From an uncultured Lachnospiraceae bacterium (GTDB lineage: Bacteria > Bacillota > Clostridia > Lachnospirales > Lachnospiraceae), in contig CADBZI010000010.1 in NCBI GenBank assembly GCA_902799015.1, positions 1 to 46,653 of the forward strand: DNA of 46,653 nucleotides, given 5' to 3'. The notes under the pieces were generated by a model that saw nothing but the letters and a program-made list of their open reading frames with translations, searched no databases and was not told the origin of the DNA. The position numbers were made by a program, and so were the translations under genes. Positions 40,466 to 46,653 of this stretch are shown one piece after another. Position 1 is the stretch's first letter. Every line of letters starts with the position of its first letter.

Positions 40466-41944
40466 TTATTTCAGAAGTTTGTCAATTGCCTCATTCCAGT
40501 TATCCAGCTTCTTCTGTCTCGCTTCCGCGCTCATCTCAGGCTGGTATTCCTTGTATGAGAGCGCCTGGAAAACCGTCTCGTCATAGAACCCGGTCACAAG
40601 CCCGGCCGCGTAGACCGGTCCCAGAACCGACAGCTCCTGCATATCAGGAATGCGGATCCGGGCGTTGGCAATATCACTCTGGAACTGCATCAGGAACTCG
40701 TTTCCGGTTGCGCCGCCATCTACGCTCAGGGTCTCAATCGCAAGTCCCGTATCCTCACGCATCGCCTGCACCACGGCATTGATCTGATATGCGATGCTCT
40801 CGCAGGCCGCCTTCACAATCTCCTTTTTCCCGGTCGTCCGGCTCATCCCATACAGCATTGCCCTGGCATCGTTCTTCCACCAGGGAGCGCCGAGGCCGGA
40901 AAACGCTGGTACCAGCACGGTTGCATCCTCCGGATTCGCCTCCATCGAAAGCGCGGAAGTCTCAGCCGGACTCTGAATCAGCTGCACATCATTCTTCAGC
41001 CAGGAAATTACAGCCGCGGAATAATTAATGTTGCCTTCCAGCACATACGCAACCTTTCCTCCTACCTTCCATCCAAGGGAAGTTGTAAGTCCATGGCTGC
41101 TCTGCACATACTGATCGCCGATATTCAGCATGATGGAGGAGCCGGTTCCATATGTAGCCTTAATTCCTCCGCTCATCCGGCAGTTATGCCCGAACAGAGC
41201 GCCATGGGAATCCCCGAGCACGCCGCGGATGGGAATCGGTGCTTCCAGATAGCCGTCCAGATCCGTCTCGCCGTAATCGCCGTCGGAATCCGTAACCGTG
41301 GGAAGTGCCTCCACAGGGATGCCGAACAGTGAACAGATCTCTTCATCCCAGGTAAGCGTCCGCAGGTTGAACAGCTGCGTCCGGCTCGCGTTGGAATAAT
41401 CCGTCCGGAATTCCTTTCCCCCTGTCAGGCGGTATACCAGATACGCGTCTATGGTTCCAAGGGCAAGATCACCCTGCTTTGCAGCCTCAGCCACTGCCGG
41501 TTCATTCTGAAGCAGCCAGGCCATCTTCGAGGCAGGAAAATACGGGGAGAGCTTAATCCCGGTTCTCTCGTAGATCTTATCCTCCCAGCCGGGATTCTGC
41601 CCGGCAATCTGTGCGCACAATCCGGACGCTCTGCTGCACTGCCAGACAATCGCGTGCGCAAGCGGTTTTCCCGTCTTTTTGCTCCACGCAACGGTTGTTT
41701 CCCGCTGATTCGTGATCGCAAGGGCACGGATGTCCCCGTGTGATGCGCCTACGTGTTCGATAACACTGCGAAGCACAGCCTTTCCATTTTCCCAGATCTG
41801 CTCCGGATCATGGGAAACCCATCCTTTCTCGTTGATGATCTGGTCATGAGGCAGATCCTTCCTGCCGGCAATTCTTCCCGAACCGTCGACCAGGACCGCT
41901 TTCGTACCCTGTGTACTCTGATCAATCCCTAAAATATATCCCAC
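40466..41944 (-). CDS. FGGY-family carbohydrate kinase (glycerol-kinase-like)
   Basis: 492 residues, GTG start at 41944 (the start codon reads GTG-GGA-TAT) with AAAGGAAAG upstream. Two actin-like ATPase halves: GYILGIDQSTQGTKAVLVD (phosphate 1), AITNQRETTVAWSKKTGKPL, AIVWQCSR, GTIDAYLVYRLTGG, DSHGALFGH, GIKATYGTGSS (phosphate 2), VPAFSGLGAPWW and the adenosine motif LSVDGGATGNEFLMQFQSDI. It resembles glycerol kinase, yet the sugar locus suggests a ketose or polyol substrate, for instance the product of the isomerase encoded three genes upstream. It lies 25 nt after the PfkB kinase gene. Confidence 0.92.
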   Translation of the reverse strand: MGYILGIDQSTQGTKAVLVDGSGRIAGRKDLPHDQIINEKGWVSHDPEQIWENGKAVLRSVIEHVGASHGDIRALAITNQRETTVAWSKKTGKPLAHAIVWQCSRASGLCAQIAGQNPGWEDKIYERTGIKLSPYFPASKMAWLLQNEPAVAEAAKQGDLALGTIDAYLVYRLTGGKEFRTDYSNASRTQLFNLRTLTWDEEICSLFGIPVEALPTVTDSDGDYGETDLDGYLEAPIPIRGVLGDSHGALFGHNCRMSGGIKATYGTGSSIMLNIGDQYVQSSHGLTTSLGWKVGGKVAYVLEGNINYSAAVISWLKNDVQLIQSPAETSALSMEANPEDATVLVPAFSGLGAPWWKNDARAMLYGMSRTTGKKEIVKAACESIAYQINAVVQAMREDTGLAIETLSVDGGATGNEFLMQFQSDIANARIRIPDMQELSVLGPVYAAGLVTGFYDETVFQALSYKEYQPEMSAEARQKKLDNWNEAIDKLLK

Positions 41945-41969
41945 TTCCGTCTTTCCTTTCCTGTACTGC

Positions 41970-42860
41970 TTACTTTTCCATCAGGCCTTTTTCCACCTCT
42001 GCAATAGAAGGAATGGAAGGAGCCGCACCGCTGCGCGTGACCGCGATTGAGGATGCCTTTGCCGCGGTCATGAGCGCTGTCTGTATGGGGGCACCGTCGA
42101 TCAGCTTCCGGAGGAAGAATCCGGTAAATGTGTCTCCCGCAGCTGTCGTATCGACCGGCTTCACCTTGAATATACCCTGGAAAACTCTCTGCTGCCCGTC
42201 ATAGTACCATGCGCCCTCCGACCCCAGCGTCAGGACAAATGCCGCGTTTGGATATGCCGCATGAAGCGCGTCCAGTGCCTTGTCCGGATCAGAATTATCC
42301 GTGATCTGAGCCGACTCGATTTCATTTACAAAAAACAGCGAAACCTTCCCAAGATCACACGCCGCAAGTCTGTCATTGTACGGAGACGGATTCATGACAA
42401 TCTTCATGCCCTTTTCATACGCTTTGTCAATGATGTAATCCAGCATGTTGATCTCATTCTGCAGAACCAGATAATCCCCCTCTTCAAAATGAGAGAGCAC
42501 CTCATCCACATATTCCGCGGTCTGCATCATGTTGGTTCCGCCGTAAAGAATGATGCTGTTCTGACCGTTTTCATCTACCTGTATGATCGTATGACCGCTC
42601 CGCACATCCAGTTTCCGGATGAACTCTGTATGGATCCCGGCCTTCTCACAGGCATCCGTCAGCATGCCGCCGTCGTACCCGATCGTTCCCGCATGCCACA
42701 CATCAAGGCCTGCCCTTGCCAGTGCAACGGACTGGTTGAGTCCCTTTCCCCCACAGTATTCGTGCAGTCCGGAGGAAGCCATCGTCTCCCCTCCCACGAT
42801 AATATGGGGAACACTGTATGTGTAATCGATATTGAGTGATCCAAAATTCAGAACTTTCAT
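41970..42860 (-). CDS. PfkB-family sugar kinase (ribokinase-like)
   Basis: 296 residues, ATG 42860. Ribokinase fold: MKVLNFGSLNIDYTYSVPHI, glycine-rich GGKGLNQSVALARAG, NPSPYN, FVLTLGSEGAWYY, and the catalytic anion hole VDTTAAGDTFTGFF with the base Asp; SIAVTRSGAAPSIPS at the end is typical of ribokinases. It phosphorylates ribose or another pentose or ketose. A second kinase of a different fold follows in the same operon, so two sugars or two steps are handled. The gene lies 39 nt after lacI. Confidence 0.92.
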   Translation of the reverse strand: MKVLNFGSLNIDYTYSVPHIIVGGETMASSGLHEYCGGKGLNQSVALARAGLDVWHAGTIGYDGGMLTDACEKAGIHTEFIRKLDVRSGHTIIQVDENGQNSIILYGGTNMMQTAEYVDEVLSHFEEGDYLVLQNEINMLDYIIDKAYEKGMKIVMNPSPYNDRLAACDLGKVSLFFVNEIESAQITDNSDPDKALDALHAAYPNAAFVLTLGSEGAWYYDGQQRVFQGIFKVKPVDTTAAGDTFTGFFLRKLIDGAPIQTALMTAAKASSIAVTRSGAAPSIPSIAEVEKGLMEK

Positions 42861-42899
42861 GAGTCTCTTCCCCTTCCTGTTTCCCGGTTTGCAGCCTGG

Positions 42900-43898
42900 T
42901 CAGATCGCTTTTACACTGTCCCGCTCGATAAACATCGGAAGAACCTGCTGCTTAAGGCACAGATCCTCCCCTGTCTTGATGATCTCCGCGATCCTGCGCA
43001 CCGCCACCCGGCCCATCTCCATCTTCGGCACTCTCAGCGTTGTCAGCGGGGGCGCGGAGATGGATGAGAACGGAAGATCATCAAATCCCACCACGGACAC
43101 ATCGTCCGGAACCCGGACTCCCATGTCCGTCATTGCCTTGACTGCGCCAAGCGCAATCATGTCGTTGTCGGCGAAGAAGGCTGTCGGCAGTTTGGGACTG
43201 CGCAGCAGATATCGCTTCATATCTTCATATGCCCCGTTCAGGGTGGTTCTCAGCGTGAAGATATTCTCCTCCCTGATCGCAAGTTTCGCTCTTCTCAGCG
43301 CCGACCGGTATCCTGACGCCCTTGACTGAAAAGGGCGGATGCGGAAGTCTCCCCGCAGGTACCCGATCTCTTTGTGTCCCTTATGGATCAGGTAATCCGT
43401 CGCCATGCGTGAGGCATCCGCATTGTTGATCAGGATGGTATTGAACGTCATGTCCTCCTTCCAGAAATCAATCACAACGAACGGGACGGTAAGGCCGCTG
43501 ATCAGCGGAGCATCTTCGTCCAGCATCTCCGTCCCCAGAAGAATCACTCCTGAGGACTTGTCATTCTGTACCCAGCGAAGCTGCTCCTCAAAGTTAACGT
43601 CCCTGCGGTCAAGGTTGCAAAGCACCATCTCCATCCCGCGGCTGCGGCACTCTTCCTCAACACCGGCGATCATCATCTGGAAAAATGGAGTGTCCTCCAC
43701 GATCACTCCATTTCTCTTATAGATGACAAACTTTACCTTGCTGATGTGGCTTTCCGTAAAGTATCCGAGCCGCTTTGCCGCTTCAAACACACGCTCTGCC
43801 GTACGGGCATTGACACCCTGCTTATGGTTCAGCGCATTGGAAACCGTCGCGACCGACACTCCCGTTTCTCTGCTGATGTCTTTCATACTGACTTTCAT
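42900..43898 (-). CDS. LacI-family transcription regulator
   Basis: 332 residues from ATG 43898, with GGAGG 6 nt upstream; an ATG at 43919 has no site. Helix-turn-helix MKDISRETGVSVATVSNALN and hinge region, then a periplasmic-binding-protein-like ligand domain (GVILLGTEMLDEDAPLISGL, HKEIGYLRGDFRIRPFQSRASGY, PTAFFADNDMIALGAVKAM, VSVVGFDDLPFSSISAPPLTT). It is placed inside the operon between the isomerase and the PfkB gene and probably controls the operon in response to the sugar. The operon promoter would be beyond the truncated right end. Confidence 0.93.
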   Translation of the reverse strand: MKVSMKDISRETGVSVATVSNALNHKQGVNARTAERVFEAAKRLGYFTESHISKVKFVIYKRNGVIVEDTPFFQMMIAGVEEECRSRGMEMVLCNLDRRDVNFEEQLRWVQNDKSSGVILLGTEMLDEDAPLISGLTVPFVVIDFWKEDMTFNTILINNADASRMATDYLIHKGHKEIGYLRGDFRIRPFQSRASGYRSALRRAKLAIREENIFTLRTTLNGAYEDMKRYLLRSPKLPTAFFADNDMIALGAVKAMTDMGVRVPDDVSVVGFDDLPFSSISAPPLTTLRVPKMEMGRVAVRRIAEIIKTGEDLCLKQQVLPMFIERDSVKAI

Positions 43899-43955
43899 GA
43901 CTTCCTCCAGACCATGCATTCAGCAGCACAAGACAGGAAAAATCAAATTCCTGCA

Positions 43956-45383
43956 TCAGACCTCATCAAACTCGACATCTTCACCGTGCAGGTAAGCCAG
44001 CACCTTATCCTCGATCGGATCATAGAGGTCCGGCTTGATGCCAAGATACTTACATGCCTCATAGATGACCGGTACAATATCTCCGTGAATTGCCGCCACA
44101 TGATGGATGTAGGGGCCTTCCACGATCTTCGCCTCAAGGCGCTTCAGGTTATTGACCTCAACCCAGACATAGGTTCCTCTCGTCCAGGGGCCTTCGATTC
44201 CCTTCGCATGTCCGAGCAGGACCGAGTACTCGCCCTCGTCTCCGTCAAAGCGGACAAGGCTCATCGGCCCATGCTTCGCCTCTGCTGAAACCGCGCCGTT
44301 CTGCGGGAACGCAACCGGCACACAGATCTGCGGCTTTTCCTTTGCCACGGAGATCGGCCACGGTCCGCAATGCTGCAGCAGCTCGCCGTTGTCATTGTCC
44401 GGATGGCGCACTGTCCAGTCAGCAAACATTACCCTGCGCTCGTTCATCGCAGCTGCCTCTGCCATCAGGGAGGAAATCGCACCGTGAATATCCGTCTCAC
44501 AGATAACCGGAATTCCCTCTTCGTTCAGAAGCGCATTTGCCGCACACGGCATAATCTTGATCTCATCCTGAAGCGCGTTCCAGCACTGGATGGCAATCGA
44601 GTTGCAACCGTACTTTTCAGCGAGGCTCTTCATGGCAACCTTCAGAGCTGCCACATTTTCAAGGTATTCCTCCTCAATGTTGCAGATCATATTCTCATGG
44701 CAGTAAGCGATCACTTCCGCCACCTGTGTCTTCTCTTCCTTCCACTTCCTCATCTCAGCGTACAGCTCCGGAAGCGGGATCGGCGCAAGCTGAATGTTGA
44801 ACTTCTCCAGAAGCTCGCCCTCATTGCACATGGTGCTCCAGAAATCAAACGGTCTCGGACCGATCTGGAGGACTCTGGTATGCCGCATGACCTTCACAAC
44901 ATTGCAGACCGCCAGGAAATCCCTGATTCCTCTCTCAAACTCGGGATCCTCCAGGTTGCAGTTATTCATATAGGTAAACGGGACGCGGAATCTGCGAAGC
45001 ACCTTGCCGGTAGCAAACAGACCGCACTGGGAATCTCTCAGACGCATGCCGTTTTCATCCGGCCGCTCATCCCTCGGTCCCCACAGAAGCACGGGAACAC
45101 CAAGCTCCTTCGCCAGTCTTCCGCACTCATATTCCGTTCCGAAGTTCGCGTGGGGAAGAAACAGTCCGTCTACCTTCTCTCTCTTGAACTTCTCCGCAAT
45201 CTTGTACATTCCCTCATCATCAAAGAGAAGACCCTCTTCATTGATGTCATCGATATCGACAAAATCGATATCCAGCTCTCTCAGACGATCTGCGATCAGG
45301 CCGCGGAACTGAATCGCCGCGGGAGCGCTGAAGATCGCTCTTCTCGTCGGCGCGTATCCAATCTTAATCTTTGCTCTTGCCAT
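43956..45383 (-). CDS. L-fucose/L-arabinose isomerase-fold protein
   Basis: 475 residues, ATG 45383 with AGGAGG upstream. It is shorter than FucI (about 590) and has the fold's sequence of features: KIKIGYAPTRRAIFSAPAAI, KVDGLFLPHANFGTEYECG, VPVLLWGPRDERPDENG, RVLQIGPRPFDFWSTM, and a metal site with glutamate in VICETDIHGAISS, aspartate in FADWTVRHPDND and a late histidine in LQHCGPWP or PYIHHVAA. Members interconvert aldoses and ketoses, but many of this shorter clade have no assigned substrate. With RbsD upstream and two kinases downstream it is the likely entry enzyme of the pathway. Confidence 0.87.
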   Translation of the reverse strand: MARAKIKIGYAPTRRAIFSAPAAIQFRGLIADRLRELDIDFVDIDDINEEGLLFDDEGMYKIAEKFKREKVDGLFLPHANFGTEYECGRLAKELGVPVLLWGPRDERPDENGMRLRDSQCGLFATGKVLRRFRVPFTYMNNCNLEDPEFERGIRDFLAVCNVVKVMRHTRVLQIGPRPFDFWSTMCNEGELLEKFNIQLAPIPLPELYAEMRKWKEEKTQVAEVIAYCHENMICNIEEEYLENVAALKVAMKSLAEKYGCNSIAIQCWNALQDEIKIMPCAANALLNEEGIPVICETDIHGAISSLMAEAAAMNERRVMFADWTVRHPDNDNGELLQHCGPWPISVAKEKPQICVPVAFPQNGAVSAEAKHGPMSLVRFDGDEGEYSVLLGHAKGIEGPWTRGTYVWVEVNNLKRLEAKIVEGPYIHHVAAIHGDIVPVIYEACKYLGIKPDLYDPIEDKVLAYLHGEDVEFDEV

Positions 45384-45468
45384 GGTTTTTCCTCCTGACG
45401 GTTATGTCTGGTCCAGATTTCCCCCGCCTGTGCCTCTGCGGCCTGGAAGCGGGGGCCTCTGTATTGGA

Positions 45469-45864
45469 TTAAAATGCAACTCCAGCCCGCAGTATGATGT
45501 TCGGATAAGGCGTAAACTCACCGGTCCTGACTGCAAAACGGACGTTTTTAGACATTTCCTTCAACTGCGTATGCGTGATCATGGTTTCCTCTGCTTCCGG
45601 CAGCTTCTCACGAATGTAGGTAAGCAGTCTTGGATTCTTGTCCTGAATCTCTTCGGCAATGGTGTACCCTTCCACGACGGTCTCATCCAGGATTGCGTCC
45701 ATCACCTGCTCAAAGGTCGGAATGCCTGCCGTCACGACCAGGTCTACAACCGGAACTCCCGGCGGGATCGGCATACCCGCGTCACCGATCAGAAACAGGT
45801 CCATGTGGCCGAGGGCTGCGATGCAGCCGGCCAGCTGTGCATTCAAGATTCCTCTTTTCTTCAT
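45469..45864 (-). CDS. RbsD/FucU-family sugar mutarotase
   Basis: 131 residues, ATG 45864 with GGGAGAG upstream. The RbsD fold shows MKKRGILNAQLAGCIAALGHMDLFLIGDAGMPIP with the catalytic histidine (H20) and the aspartates, then the C-terminal VRTGEFTPYPNIILRAGV. It speeds the pyranose-furanose or anomer conversion of the imported sugar. The gene lies 17 nt after the permease gene and 85 nt before the isomerase gene, typical of ribose or fucose-type operons. Confidence 0.93.
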   Translation of the reverse strand: MKKRGILNAQLAGCIAALGHMDLFLIGDAGMPIPPGVPVVDLVVTAGIPTFEQVMDAILDETVVEGYTIAEEIQDKNPRLLTYIREKLPEAEETMITHTQLKEMSKNVRFAVRTGEFTPYPNIILRAGVAF

Positions 45865-45881
45865 GATATGCTCTCCCTTGA

Positions 45882-46337
45882 TTACTTACTTTCATTTCTG
45901 GCCTGAAGCGCCATCTTAGCCTGCAGGTTTCTCTGTGTCTGGTCAATCACAACCGCCAGGATGATAACCAGTCCGCGGATAACCTTCTGCCAGAACTCGG
46001 ATACGCCGCACATTGTCATACCATCATTGATGACACCGATAACAAATGCGCCGACGATGGTTCCGATGATGGTCCCGGAGCCGCCTGCCATGGAAGTACC
46101 GCCGAGAACCGTTGCCGCGATCGCGTTCATTTCCCAGCCGTCACCGGATGCCGGATGCGCCGCGTTCAGCTGTGCGGTGTTGATGATGCCGACCCATGCA
46201 GCGCAGAATCCGGAAATCATGTACACGAGGATCTTAATCTTGTCCGCCTTGATGCCGGACAGTCTCGCGGACTTCTCGTTGCCGCCGACTGCCAGTACGT
46301 ACCATCCGAACGGAACCTTTTTCAGAAGAATCCTGAT
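45882..46337 (-). pseudogene. rbsC: Truncated RbsC-type sugar ABC permease (C-terminal part only)
   Basis: About 152 codons of a branched-chain/ribose-type permease: RILLKKVPFGWYVLAVGGNE, KSARLSGIKADKIKILVYMI, SGFCAAWVGIINTAQLNAAHP, WEMNAIAATVLGGTSMAGG, GTIIGTIVGAFVIGVINDGMTM, then VIRGLVIILAVVIDQTQRNLQ. A complete protein would have about 320 residues; homology stops near 46330-46340, where the plus-strand AhpD-like sequence begins. No start codon or ribosome binding site lies at that point. Either the gene was cut by a rearrangement or the contig is chimeric here. In the intact locus the ATPase and binding protein genes would be expected upstream. Confidence 0.85.
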
Positions 46338-46593
46338 AGATAACGGTGAAGATCCTGAACATCTTGTTCTCAGCGAAATTGAACAGACGCTCTTTGACTT
46401 TGGCAGAGCGATCGTGAAAGATCATCACAACATTCCTGACAGTTTATATGAGAAACTGGAAAAAAGATTCTCGGAAACACAGATGATCCAGATCATTGCC
46501 TGTGCGGGACAGATGTATGCGACAAATATATTTGTCACGACCGCCAGGGTTGATCTGGACGAGATATTACTGAACTATAGAAAGAAGGATTGA
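46330..46593 (+). pseudogene. 3' fragment of an AhpD/carboxymuconolactone decarboxylase-like gene
   Basis: The frame from about 46327 reads ILIDNGEDPEHLVLSEIEQT, then FDFGRAIVKDHHNIPDSLYE, KLEKRFSETQMIQIIACAGQ, MYATNIFVTTARVDLDEILL and stops at TGA 46591. The pattern LSEIEQTLFDF...FSETQMIQII is the C-terminal half of the carboxymuconolactone decarboxylase (AhpD-like) family. The N-terminal half with the usual reactive site is missing, replaced by antisense permease sequence. Base composition is more A/T-rich than the left part. It lies 3 nt before an SDR gene. Confidence 0.75.
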
Positions 46594-46596
46594 AAA

Positions 46597-46653
46597 ATGG
46601 GAAAAGAATTTGAAGGAAAAGTAGTCTTTATTACCGGTGCAGTCCACGGACAG
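46597..46653 (+). CDS. Start of a short-chain dehydrogenase/reductase (runs off the right edge)
   Basis: ATG 46597 with AAGGA upstream. Only MGKEFEGKVVFITGAVHGQ is visible, which is the N-terminal beta strand and nucleotide-binding turn of an NAD(P)-dependent SDR (usual TGxxxGxG). Pairs of a carboxymuconolactone decarboxylase-like protein and an SDR occur in aromatic or steroid/terpenoid modification loci, but nothing more can be said. Confidence 0.7.
   Translation, partial: MGKEFEGKVVFITGAVHGQ

Noticed and set aside
1-46653. CRISPR arrays, insertion sequences, prophage genes and known riboswitches
   Set aside because: No regularly spaced repeats, transposase or phage signatures seen; no T-box, SAM, TPP or similar leader pattern recognised by reading.

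Overview
The window reads as a chromosomal segment of an anaerobic Gram-positive bacterium of the Clostridia, most likely Lachnospiraceae-like, with moderately high GC by eye. The case rests on gene content: two-domain superoxide reductase (desulfoferrodoxin), a stand-alone Rrf2 regulator facing nifS-nifU-cysK, TmcAL, a CD1871A-like CxxC membrane protein next to a membrane iron-sulfur protein, a MATE transporter fused to an anti-sigma-type ATPase domain, and AGGAGG-type ribosome binding sites throughout. There are no phage, IS or CRISPR signatures. The family-level assignment is inference.

Layout. 1-6324 (minus): a secreted family 5 solute-binding protein coupled to a Cache-HAMP-SpoIIE phosphatase, then an AGE-family sugar isomerase and the N-terminus of another membrane sensor. 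6503-10288: superoxide reductase (plus), then cysK, nifU and nifS (minus) diverging from an Rrf2 regulator, with well-formed promoters and a palindromic operator between them. 10316-12531 (minus): a small CxxC membrane protein and a NapH-like 4Fe-4S membrane protein carrying a C-terminal extracytoplasmic thioredoxin domain. 12711-16368: tmcAL and tex, convergent. 16607-22469: mostly secreted or membrane proteins (putative lipoprotein, unknown secreted protein, HAD phosphatase, PAP2 phosphatase, esterase). 22725-34119: a TIM-barrel hydrolase with a possibly leaderless mRNA, MATE-HATPase fusion, PPOX protein and ThpR, membrane GDPD, YdcF protein, secreted thioredoxin-like protein, then a MATE exporter coupled to nagA. 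34302-37369: ankyrin protein, PPOX protein, tRNA-Val and tRNA-Glu, an MGMT-like protein and hflX.

37610-46337 is a sugar catabolic locus: split transketolase (two genes), a DeoR regulator diverging from it, FGGY kinase, PfkB kinase, LacI regulator, L-fucose-isomerase-like enzyme, RbsD mutarotase and a truncated RbsC permease. The gene set implies uptake by an ABC system, anomer conversion, aldose-ketose isomerisation, phosphorylation and C2-ketol transfer; the sugar is not determined. At about 46.33 kb the permease is cut and joined to the 3' end of an AhpD-like gene followed by the start of an SDR dehydrogenase on the plus strand. This is a rearrangement or assembly junction.

The most promising points are: the binding-protein/phosphatase operon and the MATE-HATPase fusion, which together suggest partner-switching signalling tied to the cell surface; the iron-sulfur/thioredoxin fusion as a possible trans-membrane reductant route; and the unassigned sugar pathway.
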